Positions 16,963-23,586 of a DNA stretch of 64,000 nt are shown here, one piece after another. The notes under the pieces were generated by a model. It searched no databases and was not told the DNA's origin. It saw only the letters and a list, made by a program, of their open reading frames with translations. The stretch's first letter is position 1; every line of letters begins with the position of its first letter. A program made the position numbers and the translations under genes. Location: contig NZ_JADBEJ010000005.1 in the NCBI RefSeq assembly GCF_014873915.1, positions 3,162,001 through 3,226,000 of the forward strand. Direction: 5' to 3'. Source of the DNA: Amycolatopsis roodepoortensis. GTDB taxonomy: Bacteria > Actinomycetota > Actinomycetes > Mycobacteriales > Pseudonocardiaceae.

Positions 16963-17568
16963 TTGTCCGCGCGAGTGATCTTTCCGGCGCCTCACGGCGA
17001 CAGGATCGACTTCATGAAGATCCTTCACCGTCCCCCGGTCGTCAGCGACACGGAGCGGCCGGTTCCCCGCTGGGCGACGCGCTTGGCCTACGCGCTCCCC
17101 TGGCTCCTGCTGCCTTCGTGCCTGTGGCGGCTGCCCTTCGCGGTGCATTTCGAAATGGGGCAGGTCCACGATCGCGCGATGCCGGACTACTGGTTGAGCA
17201 TCCCGTACGTCCTCACGCTGAGCGTGGTTTCCGAGGTGCTCGCGATCCTGGCGATCGGCCTGGTCCGGGGCTGGGGCGAGGTGGCACCCCGGTGGATCCC
17301 GTTCGTCGGCGGCAAACCGATCCGGCCGCTCGCGGCGGTCGTTCCCGCCGTGGCCGGAGGCCTGATCCTCACCGCGCTCTTCAGCTCGATCCCCCTCGGT
17401 GACGGCCGCAGGCTGACCCTCTTCGGCGTCGCCGAAAACGCCGCCTACGTCAACGAGGCCTGGGAAACGCTGGCCACGATCTGCCTCGCGCCGCTCGCCT
17501 TGTGGGGACCGATCACCATCGTTCTGGGACTCGCCTATCACCACCGCCGCCAGGTAACGAAAGCATAA
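16963..17568 (+). CDS. Uncharacterised four-helix membrane protein
   Basis: A protein of about 201 residues with four hydrophobic helices (LAYALPWLLLPSCLWRLPF, VLTLSVVSEVLAILAIGLV, PLAAVVPAVAGGLILTALF, LATICLAPLALWGPITIVLG). No enzymatic motif is seen and I do not recognise a family. The TTG at 16963 has the best ribosome site (GGAAGGAGG, 5 bases away); the ATG at 17014 is the alternative and gives 184 residues. It lies just after the tct terminator and has no obvious functional partner. Confidence 0.65.
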   Translation: MSARVIFPAPHGDRIDFMKILHRPPVVSDTERPVPRWATRLAYALPWLLLPSCLWRLPFAVHFEMGQVHDRAMPDYWLSIPYVLTLSVVSEVLAILAIGLVRGWGEVAPRWIPFVGGKPIRPLAAVVPAVAGGLILTALFSSIPLGDGRRLTLFGVAENAAYVNEAWETLATICLAPLALWGPITIVLGLAYHHRRQVTKA

Positions 17569-17699
17569 CGGCGAGGTCGCGTTTTGAACCGGCTGTCGGT
17601 CGGGGCCGTTTCAGCCAACGCGGAGTCAGTGACGCCGGTGCCGCCGGCGCCGCATCCCCCGGGCTCCGCGCAACGACACCGAACGAGGTGAACAAGTTC

Positions 17700-19172
17700 A
17701 TGCCCCGTAACCAAAGAACCGCCGGCCGCCATCGCATGGCGCGCCGCACCAAGGTCGCCACGGGCGCCACCGCCCTCGCCCTCGCCGTCGGCGGGATCGT
17801 CGTGCTCAACACGACCGGAACCCCCGACGCCGCCAGGGCCGACGGCGCGGACAAATCCTTCTTCATCGACATCACGAAGGTCCCCCGCGGCAACAACGTC
17901 AACCTCGACCTCGCGAAACGGGGCGCACGAGGGACGTTCACCGTGGACTGCGGCCGCAACGAGAACGGCCACTTCAACGGCGACAACTTCATCGCGCAGC
18001 CCGGTGTCCGCAATGGAGCCGAGCATCTGCACGACTACGTCGGGAACCTGTCGACCAACGCGGACTCGAACAACAAGAGCCTGCTGCGCGCGGGCACCAC
18101 GTGCAAGAACGGGGACAAGTCGGCCTACTTCTGGCCGGTCATCCGGATCAACACCGAGGAAGAGGAAGAAAACGAGGCGGCGAACGAAGAGAAACTCGCC
18201 GCCGACCGCGCGAACGCGGCGAAGGACGAAGCGGCCGCTCAGGTCGACTGCCCCGACGTCGCCAGCGAACTCGAAGAGGTGCCCGACCAGGCCATGCCCG
18301 CGGTCGACGAGAACCTCGACGAACTCGACCGGGAGTCCGAGAACGCGAACAACCAGCTGGCGCAAGGAAAACAGGCCGGCCAGGTGCTCGACGAGCTGAA
18401 GAACAAGCGGAAGCCGTCGATCAAGCAGATCAGCGACACCATGCGACAGGCGGGCCGGCCGGTCGCGAAGGACGAAGAGCAGCTCGCCGGCTGCGCGGTG
18501 AAGCAGAACGGCGAGGGCGGCCTCGACAACGGCGGCGACAACAGCAACGTCAACGCCGCGGGCGACGCCGAGAAGAAGAAGTCCGACGGCAACGCCGCCG
18601 ACCTGCCCGGCGTGAACGACAACAACGAGATCGGCGACAACGAAGGCGAGATCCAGCGCGCCGAAAAGGTCGACCTGACCTTCACCAGCGGCGGCGCCCG
18701 CCGGGTCGTCGCGATGCCGAAGTTCCTGCGCGTGCTCTACGGCGACGCCAAGCAGAGCACCAACGGCCCGGCCAACGCGCGGCCCAGCTGGACCTGTACC
18801 GGTTTCGAAGACCGGCTCACCGAGCTGTACCCGATCTGCCCGCGGGGCAGCAAGGTCACGCGGATCCACTCGTTCCCGAACTGCTGGGACGGGAAGAACA
18901 CCGACAGCGCGAACCACCGGACGCATATCGTGTTCTCCGACCGCAACGGGAAATGCCCGCGGGGCTTCAAGAACGTGCCGCAGCTGCGGATCACGCTGGT
19001 GTACAACATCCCGCCTGAGGTTCAGGCCGCCGGACAGTACGCGGTCGACGCGTTCGCGCAGGAGAAGCACAATCCCCGCTCCGACCACGACGACTTCGCG
19101 AACGTCATGTCGCAGCGGCTGATGAACCAGCTGGTGAAGTGCGTCAACAGCGGTAAGCGCTGCCGGCAGTAG
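17700..19172 (+). CDS. Secreted DUF1996 protein with long acidic insert
   Basis: A 490-residue exported protein. A basic N-terminus and hydrophobic segment (VATGATALALAVGGIVVL) form the signal or anchor. DUF1996 hallmarks are split: EHLHDYVGN near residue 107, and the second half LYPICPRGSKV, FPNCWDG and SANHRTHIVFSD near residues 375-415. Between them lies about 170 residues of low-complexity, Glu/Asp/Asn/Lys-rich sequence (starting NTEEEEENEAANEEK) with coiled-coil character and a few cysteines. DUF1996 proteins are usually much more compact. The function is unknown; secretion and a cell-surface role are inferred. The ATG at 17700 follows GAGGTG. Confidence 0.85.
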   Translation: MPRNQRTAGRHRMARRTKVATGATALALAVGGIVVLNTTGTPDAARADGADKSFFIDITKVPRGNNVNLDLAKRGARGTFTVDCGRNENGHFNGDNFIAQPGVRNGAEHLHDYVGNLSTNADSNNKSLLRAGTTCKNGDKSAYFWPVIRINTEEEEENEAANEEKLAADRANAAKDEAAAQVDCPDVASELEEVPDQAMPAVDENLDELDRESENANNQLAQGKQAGQVLDELKNKRKPSIKQISDTMRQAGRPVAKDEEQLAGCAVKQNGEGGLDNGGDNSNVNAAGDAEKKKSDGNAADLPGVNDNNEIGDNEGEIQRAEKVDLTFTSGGARRVVAMPKFLRVLYGDAKQSTNGPANARPSWTCTGFEDRLTELYPICPRGSKVTRIHSFPNCWDGKNTDSANHRTHIVFSDRNGKCPRGFKNVPQLRITLVYNIPPEVQAAGQYAVDAFAQEKHNPRSDHDDFANVMSQRLMNQLVKCVNSGKRCRQ

Positions 19173-19184
19173 CGGACGGAGCAA

Positions 19185-19218
19185 GTGGGGGCGCGGCGGG
19201 GATGACCCGCGCCCCCAC
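19185..19218. terminator. First of two hairpins after the DUF1996 gene
   Basis: A 12-bp perfect stem (GTGGGGGCGCGG with CCGCGCCCCCAC) begins 12 bases after the stop. It has no T-run but very high predicted stability. Confidence 0.6.
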
Positions 19219-19233
19219 CCCCGCGCCGGGGGT

Positions 19234-19275
19234 CCGGTTCCCGGCCCGGCGTAGGGGTACCGGGCCGGGAACCGG
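19234..19275. terminator. Second hairpin between convergent genes
   Basis: A 16-bp perfect inverted repeat (CCGGTTCCCGGCCCGG) flanks a 10-base loop. It lies between the DUF1996 gene and the convergent cyclase-like gene, so it probably terminates both directions. Confidence 0.7.
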
Positions 19276-19323
19276 CGAGCGATACGGTTTTCCCTCCCTG
19301 GAAACCGGACCGCCCGGTCTGGG

Positions 19324-20013
19324 TCAGGCCGTCGTGGACAACCGGCTCACCCGGTCGAACACGAGCGGCACCGCGACGGCCGGGTTCAGTTCGGCGAGGA
19401 CCGCTTCCGCGTCCAGGCCGGGCAGGTGGATCCACGCGCTGTCCGCGAAATCCGGGGTGGTGACGCTGATCCGGGCACAGCGGGCGGGCGGGACCAGCGC
19501 GACCCCGAACGGCTCGACCACGTTGCGCCACACGGATTGCGACACGATCATCCCGGCGCCGAACTTGTCGCCCGTCGGATCCGAACGGCACCAGTAGCCC
19601 ACGGCGTCGTTGAAGGTGGAGGCGCACAGCAGCCGGGTCAGCGTGATGTACGTGCGGTGGTAGCGGTGGTTGTCCGCCATCGGTCCCATGTGGACCGCCA
19701 CGCGCGCCCGCATCGGGACCCGGGCGTAGCGGTTGCGGGTCCGGAGTAGATGGTCCAGATGGAACACGACCTCGCAGAGCTGGCCGACGGCGTGGTCCGG
19801 ATACGCGACCATCAGCCCGTCCCCGGTCTCCCGGAAGTGACGCGCTTCCCCCGGCGCGAGCCCGACCGCGGTGAACGAGCGGGAAACCAGCGTTTCCATC
19901 TCGGTCTTCATCGGGTCCAGCAGGTCGTCACTGGCCTTGGACGAACCGACGATGTCGACGGACAGGACGGCGTGGGTGTGCGCGTTGTATCGGCCTGAGG
20001 TCAGCACCTGCAT
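19324..20013 (-). CDS. Class III nucleotide cyclase-like domain protein
   Basis: A 229-residue soluble protein built around a class III cyclase homology fold. The first metal Asp is in AVLSVDIVGSS and the second in RETGDGLMVAYP. RVAVHMGPM and YITLTRLLCAS follow at the places where cyclases have VGxH-type and NxxxR helices. The transition-state Asn appears replaced by Thr while the Arg is kept, so catalysis is doubtful. The ATG at 20013 has GGGAGGGG upstream. The gene follows a Crp/Fnr gene and has its own TGTTCG-N4-CGAACA dyad upstream, which suggests a partner or regulatory role in a cyclic-nucleotide-like circuit (inference). Confidence 0.75.
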   Translation of the reverse strand: MQVLTSGRYNAHTHAVLSVDIVGSSKASDDLLDPMKTEMETLVSRSFTAVGLAPGEARHFRETGDGLMVAYPDHAVGQLCEVVFHLDHLLRTRNRYARVPMRARVAVHMGPMADNHRYHRTYITLTRLLCASTFNDAVGYWCRSDPTGDKFGAGMIVSQSVWRNVVEPFGVALVPPARCARISVTTPDFADSAWIHLPGLDAEAVLAELNPAVAVPLVFDRVSRLSTTA

Positions 20014-20085
20014 CTCTGCGACCCCTCCCCTGATCGGTGAAAACTGGCGGCAGGAAGCAGTGTTCCCACTCCTCACCGGAAGTTC

Positions 20086-20101
20086 TGTTCGGAACCGAAC
20101 A
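20086..20101. promoter_or_regulatory. Candidate Crp/Fnr operator, copy 1
   Basis: TGTTCGGAACCGAACA is a perfect dyad upstream of the cyclase-like gene. On the minus strand it reads TGTTCGGTTCCGAACAGA, nearly identical to the copy at 21265. The spacing is FNR-like. Confidence 0.6.
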
Positions 20102-20134
20102 AAACATGACCTCGCGCAGGTCAACGCCAGTGAG

Positions 20135-20836
20135 CTAAGTCACACCTTTTTCCGTGACCACCCGCAATGCCTCGCGGTCGATGACGGTGATCGCCCGGCG
20201 CGAACTGGCCACCACTCCCGCCTTCCGGAGTTTGTCCAGTGCCTGCGCGACCATGGTCCGGCCCATCGGGATGAACTGCGCGAGTTCGTCCTGGCTCAAC
20301 GGGATCCCGATCCGCCAGCCGTCGGGTGTCCGGATGCCACAGACGTCGACGAGGTAGTCCAATCTGGTCGCGACCCTGGCCACCGCCTGCGGTTTCCACG
20401 ACTGGGTCCGCTGCCGCTGGGCGAGCACGAACCGGCGGGCGACGCTGACGAGCACCTCCCGCATCGCCGCCGGATGTTCCAGCAGGAACCGGTTGAACTC
20501 GCTCGCCGCGATGCGCCGGACGTGCACTTCTTCGATGGCGACGACGTCGGCCATCCGGATACCGCCCGCTATCACCGCGATCTCGCCGTGCAGATCGCCG
20601 GGGACCCCGACGTCGAGGATGACCGTCGCGCCCATCCGGTCGGCGCTGGTCACCTTCACGTAGCCGTGCCGCAGCAGCATGACGAAGTCGCCGGGTTCGC
20701 CCGCCCGCATGAGCGCCTGCCGTCCCTCGTAGGTCTGCGGGGTGCCCATCTCCAGCAACCGGGCGCGGACGGGTTCGTCCAGTCGCTCCAGGAACGGACG
20801 TTCTCTTTCTTCGGCGGCCTCCTGGCCCAAACCCAC
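20135..20836 (-). CDS. Crp/Fnr family transcriptional regulator
   Basis: A 233-residue regulator. The cyclic-nucleotide-binding beta-roll covers residues 15-130 (LMRAGEPGDFVMLLRHGYVKV, VGVPGDLHGEIAVIAGG). A long dimer helix and a winged helix (LSQDELAQFIPMGRTMVAQAL) follow. The RxS cAMP-contact motif of E. coli CRP is not evident, so the ligand may differ. I chose the GTG at 20836 because GGGAGGG lies 6 bases upstream; longer frames exist without such a site. It sits between the small protein gene and the cyclase-like gene and is the likely reader of the two TGTTCG dyads. Confidence 0.88.
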   Translation of the reverse strand: MGLGQEAAEERERPFLERLDEPVRARLLEMGTPQTYEGRQALMRAGEPGDFVMLLRHGYVKVTSADRMGATVILDVGVPGDLHGEIAVIAGGIRMADVVAIEEVHVRRIAASEFNRFLLEHPAAMREVLVSVARRFVLAQRQRTQSWKPQAVARVATRLDYLVDVCGIRTPDGWRIGIPLSQDELAQFIPMGRTMVAQALDKLRKAGVVASSRRAITVIDREALRVVTEKGVT

Positions 20837-20865
20837 GAGACACCCTCCCAGGCAGTCGTGAACAC

Positions 20866-21231
20866 CTATCGCGGAGAGTAACCGAATCGGCCACCCGATC
20901 CGGCGGCGGAACCGTCGTGGGTGGTGAAGATGCCCAGCCGGACCAGTTCCGATCTGATCCACTCGGCCAACCGGTGCAACGGTCCGTCTTCGGCCTCGAC
21001 GAAGTAGCTGTCCACGATCTGGTGTCGTCTGTCGGCGTGTTTCGCCGCATAGAGCAGCGCTGACCGTACCTCCGACACCTTCAGCGGAGCGACCTTGATC
21101 CCCGGAGCGGGCCGCACGGTGCTCTTGGCGGCCATCACCGCCAGCACGGCCTCCTCCAGGCTGAACCGGTGCTCCACCGGTACGACCACATGTTCCACGC
21201 CCTCGACAACCCGGCGCCCGATCAACGGCAT
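20866..21231 (-). CDS. Small uncharacterised protein upstream of Crp/Fnr gene
   Basis: A 121-residue soluble protein with no domain I recognise. It has a predicted helix-rich core (LEEAVLAVMAAKS, VSEVRSALLYAAKHADRRHQI, LHRLAEWIRSELVRLGIF) and a Gly/Ser-rich C-terminus. The ATG at 21231 has a GAGGG site. It is first in the minus-strand block, 29 bases before the Crp/Fnr start, and its promoter region has operator copy 2, so it is probably co-transcribed with and controlled by the regulator. Confidence 0.7.
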   Translation of the reverse strand: MPLIGRRVVEGVEHVVVPVEHRFSLEEAVLAVMAAKSTVRPAPGIKVAPLKVSEVRSALLYAAKHADRRHQIVDSYFVEAEDGPLHRLAEWIRSELVRLGIFTTHDGSAAGSGGRFGYSPR

Positions 21232-21264
21232 GCCCTCAGATCAGCATGACGCACGGCCGTAGTC

Positions 21265-21280
21265 TGTTCGCCACCGAACA
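21265..21280. promoter_or_regulatory. Candidate Crp/Fnr operator, copy 2
   Basis: TGTTCGCCACCGAACA has the same TGTTCG-N4-CGAACA architecture as copy 1. It sits 33 bases upstream of the small-protein start codon and 1 base from the end of the next gene. Confidence 0.6.
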
Positions 21281-21281
21281 C

Positions 21282-21794
21282 TCACCGTGGTTCGACCGCC
21301 GCGAGGGCGTCTTCGAGCGTTTCCCGGTACAGCCTCATCCGCTCGACGAGCATCACCGGATCAGGGTTCTCGTCCCGCGCGTGTCGCTCCAGCTTCTCGG
21401 TGGTCTGCTTCACCGTCACCCGCAGCTCGACGACTTCGGGGGCGTTGCGGTCCTTGCGGTTTTCGAGCCGGGTCACCGCCCGGCGGAAGACGCCGGACAA
21501 CTCCGTCTCCCCGGGCCGCACGGTTTCGATGGCCGTCAGCGCCCGGCCGAGCAGGCTGTAGTGATCGAAGGCGGCGGCGGGCTCCGGCGCGCGCTTCTCC
21601 CGCGCCGGCCTCCGGCGCCTGCCGTTCAGCACGAAGAACGCGGTCTCGGCCGGGACCAGCACGGCCAACGCCGCGACAGCACCGAAAAGCCAGGCCTGCG
21701 GATGCGGATAGGTCACCGCGCGGCCGATCATCCCGGCGATCAGGCCGAGCACCACCGCGACGACGTGGAACGGCCGGTTGTCGTACTCGGCCAT
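21282..21794 (-). CDS. Two-helix membrane protein of the VWA/KAP cluster
   Basis: A 170-residue protein with two adjacent hydrophobic helices (FHVVAVVLGLIAGMIGRAV and WLFGAVAALAVLVPAETAFFVL), a basic stop-transfer stretch (GRRRRPAREKR) and a helical cytoplasmic tail of about 105 residues (VVELRVTVKQTTEKLERHA). No known domain is evident. One base separates it from the VWA gene stop, so it is the last gene of the KAP-VWA operon and may be its membrane adaptor (inference). Confidence 0.75.
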   Translation of the reverse strand: MAEYDNRPFHVVAVVLGLIAGMIGRAVTYPHPQAWLFGAVAALAVLVPAETAFFVLNGRRRRPAREKRAPEPAAAFDHYSLLGRALTAIETVRPGETELSGVFRRAVTRLENRKDRNAPEVVELRVTVKQTTEKLERHARDENPDPVMLVERMRLYRETLEDALAAVEPR

Positions 21795-21795
21795 G

Positions 21796-23550
21796 TCAGA
21801 AGTTGCTGAACACGTTGACGAACATCTTGTCGATGCCGTGCGGGTCGACGGCCTGATAGCTGCGGGCCTTGGACTTCTGCGCGATCTCGTCGAGGACGCG
21901 GCTGTCGGCCTGCGCGCCGTAGGCCATGGTGAAGATGCGGACGGAGTTGTCCAGCCGCTCGGCGTCGACGTTCTGCAGCACCTGCTCCTTCGTCCCGGCC
22001 TCGGTGTTCTCGCCGTCGGTCAGGAAGACGACGGCGTTGATCAGGTTCGGGTCGAACTCGCGCCGCATCTTCTCGTTCGCGGCCATCACGGTCTGGTACA
22101 GCGCCGTATCGCCTTTCGGGGTCAGGTTCTCGACCAGGTCGAGCATCGGGCCGCGGACGTTCTTCACCTTGCCGATCGGCATCTTTTCCTCGTACCCGTC
22201 GGAGAACGTCCACAGCCCGACCTCGTCTTCGGGATGCAGATACTCGAGCTGTTTCCGGATCGCGGGTTTCAGCAGGGCGATCCGGCTTTCGGAGTACGGC
22301 TTGTCCTTGCGGTTCTTGTCGAACGGTTCGTTCATCGAGCCGGACAGGTCCAGTACCAGCAGGATCCGGCCCCGCCGCTGCGTGTACTCCCAGCCGTCCA
22401 GCATCTTCTGGATCTGTTCGCCGGTGGGGACGCCGATCTTCGGCGGCTCCTGGGCTCCCTGGGTGCCCACGACCCCGGCCAGCTCCGGGGTCCCGTTACC
22501 GCCGGGGTCGCGGAATCCGAGCTCACGGAACCGATCCTGCTGGGCGGCCTCCAGGAGGAAGTCGTAGAAGTCCTTGGCCGCCGACTGCTGCTCCGGGGAC
22601 GCGTTCGCGGTGACCAGGAAGGGATGGTCGATCAGCATCGTCCCTTCCCTGGGGTGGACGGCGACCAGCGGGCGCAGCGGCGGGACGGGGTTTGCCTTCA
22701 GCTGCGCCGGATCCCCGGTCGGCACGCCGCGGTTGTAGAGGTAGACCATCTGCTCCTGCATCGCCATCGCGCTGATGTAGGGCGTCGGTTTCTTGCGGTC
22801 CTCGTCGTACAGCGTCTTCAGGAAGGCCACCGAATCGTCGCTGTAGTAGGCGACCGACGCCTCGATCCCGCGGACGAACTGCACGGTCTCCGCGGTGCCG
22901 ATCTTGCCGTAGTCGCCGCCCGTCGCCGCGAAATAGGTCGCGATGGTCGCGGCCAGCCCGGACGTCGACCGCCGCGGGTTGTCCTTGCCGAGCGTGAAGT
23001 TCCCCCACTGGGCGTACGCCGCGCCCTTCGAGGCCCAGCCGCCGTTCCGGTTCACTTCCAGTACGTCACCCCAGCCGAGGGTCTTGCCCGGCCAGCCCAT
23101 CGCCTTGGCCATCGGCTCGGGCATCGCGATCACCATCGGGCTGGTCGCGAGCGAGGTCTTCGGCCCGGACTTGATCCGTTCGCCCTTTCCGCGCTGGCGC
23201 AGCAGATCGAGCCAGAGCGACGAACTGGGCAGCCAGACCTGGGGCTCGGGGTGGTGCTGGTCGAGGTCGTTCCAGCCGTCGGCGATGAGGTCGAGCGTGG
23301 CGCCCGAGGTCTTCTTGTGCGCCTCGACCCTCGCGCACCGGCCGCCGTCGAACGTCCGGCCGGTGTTGTTGTACCGCTCGGCCAGTTCGGCGATCAGATC
23401 GCCCTTCTCCGTGGAGGAACTGGTGATCAGGCGGACGCAGTCGGGCCTGGTCGCGTTCGAGGGCGGGGTGACCATGGTGGCGAGCAGGACGATCACGAGC
23501 GTCCCGACGAGCGCGCCGAAGACGAGCGATAGCCAGCCTGTTCTCCGCAT
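21796..23550 (-). CDS. Membrane-anchored solute-binding/VWA domain protein
   Basis: A 584-residue exported protein with an N-terminal TM anchor (LVFGALVGTLVIVLLATMV). The middle resembles a type II extracellular solute-binding fold (SSSTEKGDLIAELAERYNN, KTSGATLDLIADGWNDLDQ). A C-terminal von Willebrand A domain begins near residue 395 with a complete MIDAS: LVLDLSGSMNEP (DxSxS), a Thr in KGDTALYQT and FLTDGENTE. This binding-protein plus VWA pairing occurs in uncharacterised actinobacterial proteins. It lies 36 bases after the WD40-KAP gene and 1 base before the two-helix gene. The ATG at 23550 is preceded by GGGGG. Confidence 0.85.
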   Translation of the reverse strand: MRRTGWLSLVFGALVGTLVIVLLATMVTPPSNATRPDCVRLITSSSTEKGDLIAELAERYNNTGRTFDGGRCARVEAHKKTSGATLDLIADGWNDLDQHHPEPQVWLPSSSLWLDLLRQRGKGERIKSGPKTSLATSPMVIAMPEPMAKAMGWPGKTLGWGDVLEVNRNGGWASKGAAYAQWGNFTLGKDNPRRSTSGLAATIATYFAATGGDYGKIGTAETVQFVRGIEASVAYYSDDSVAFLKTLYDEDRKKPTPYISAMAMQEQMVYLYNRGVPTGDPAQLKANPVPPLRPLVAVHPREGTMLIDHPFLVTANASPEQQSAAKDFYDFLLEAAQQDRFRELGFRDPGGNGTPELAGVVGTQGAQEPPKIGVPTGEQIQKMLDGWEYTQRRGRILLVLDLSGSMNEPFDKNRKDKPYSESRIALLKPAIRKQLEYLHPEDEVGLWTFSDGYEEKMPIGKVKNVRGPMLDLVENLTPKGDTALYQTVMAANEKMRREFDPNLINAVVFLTDGENTEAGTKEQVLQNVDAERLDNSVRIFTMAYGAQADSRVLDEIAQKSKARSYQAVDPHGIDKMFVNVFSNF

Positions 23551-23586
23551 GCGCCGCCCCCTAGCCGTCGTAGCGGGCAAGTGTAG

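Noticed and set aside
19324..20013. Bona fide adenylate cyclase
   Set aside because: The metal aspartates are kept, but the purine-selecting and transition-state positions do not match, so only cyclase-like was called.
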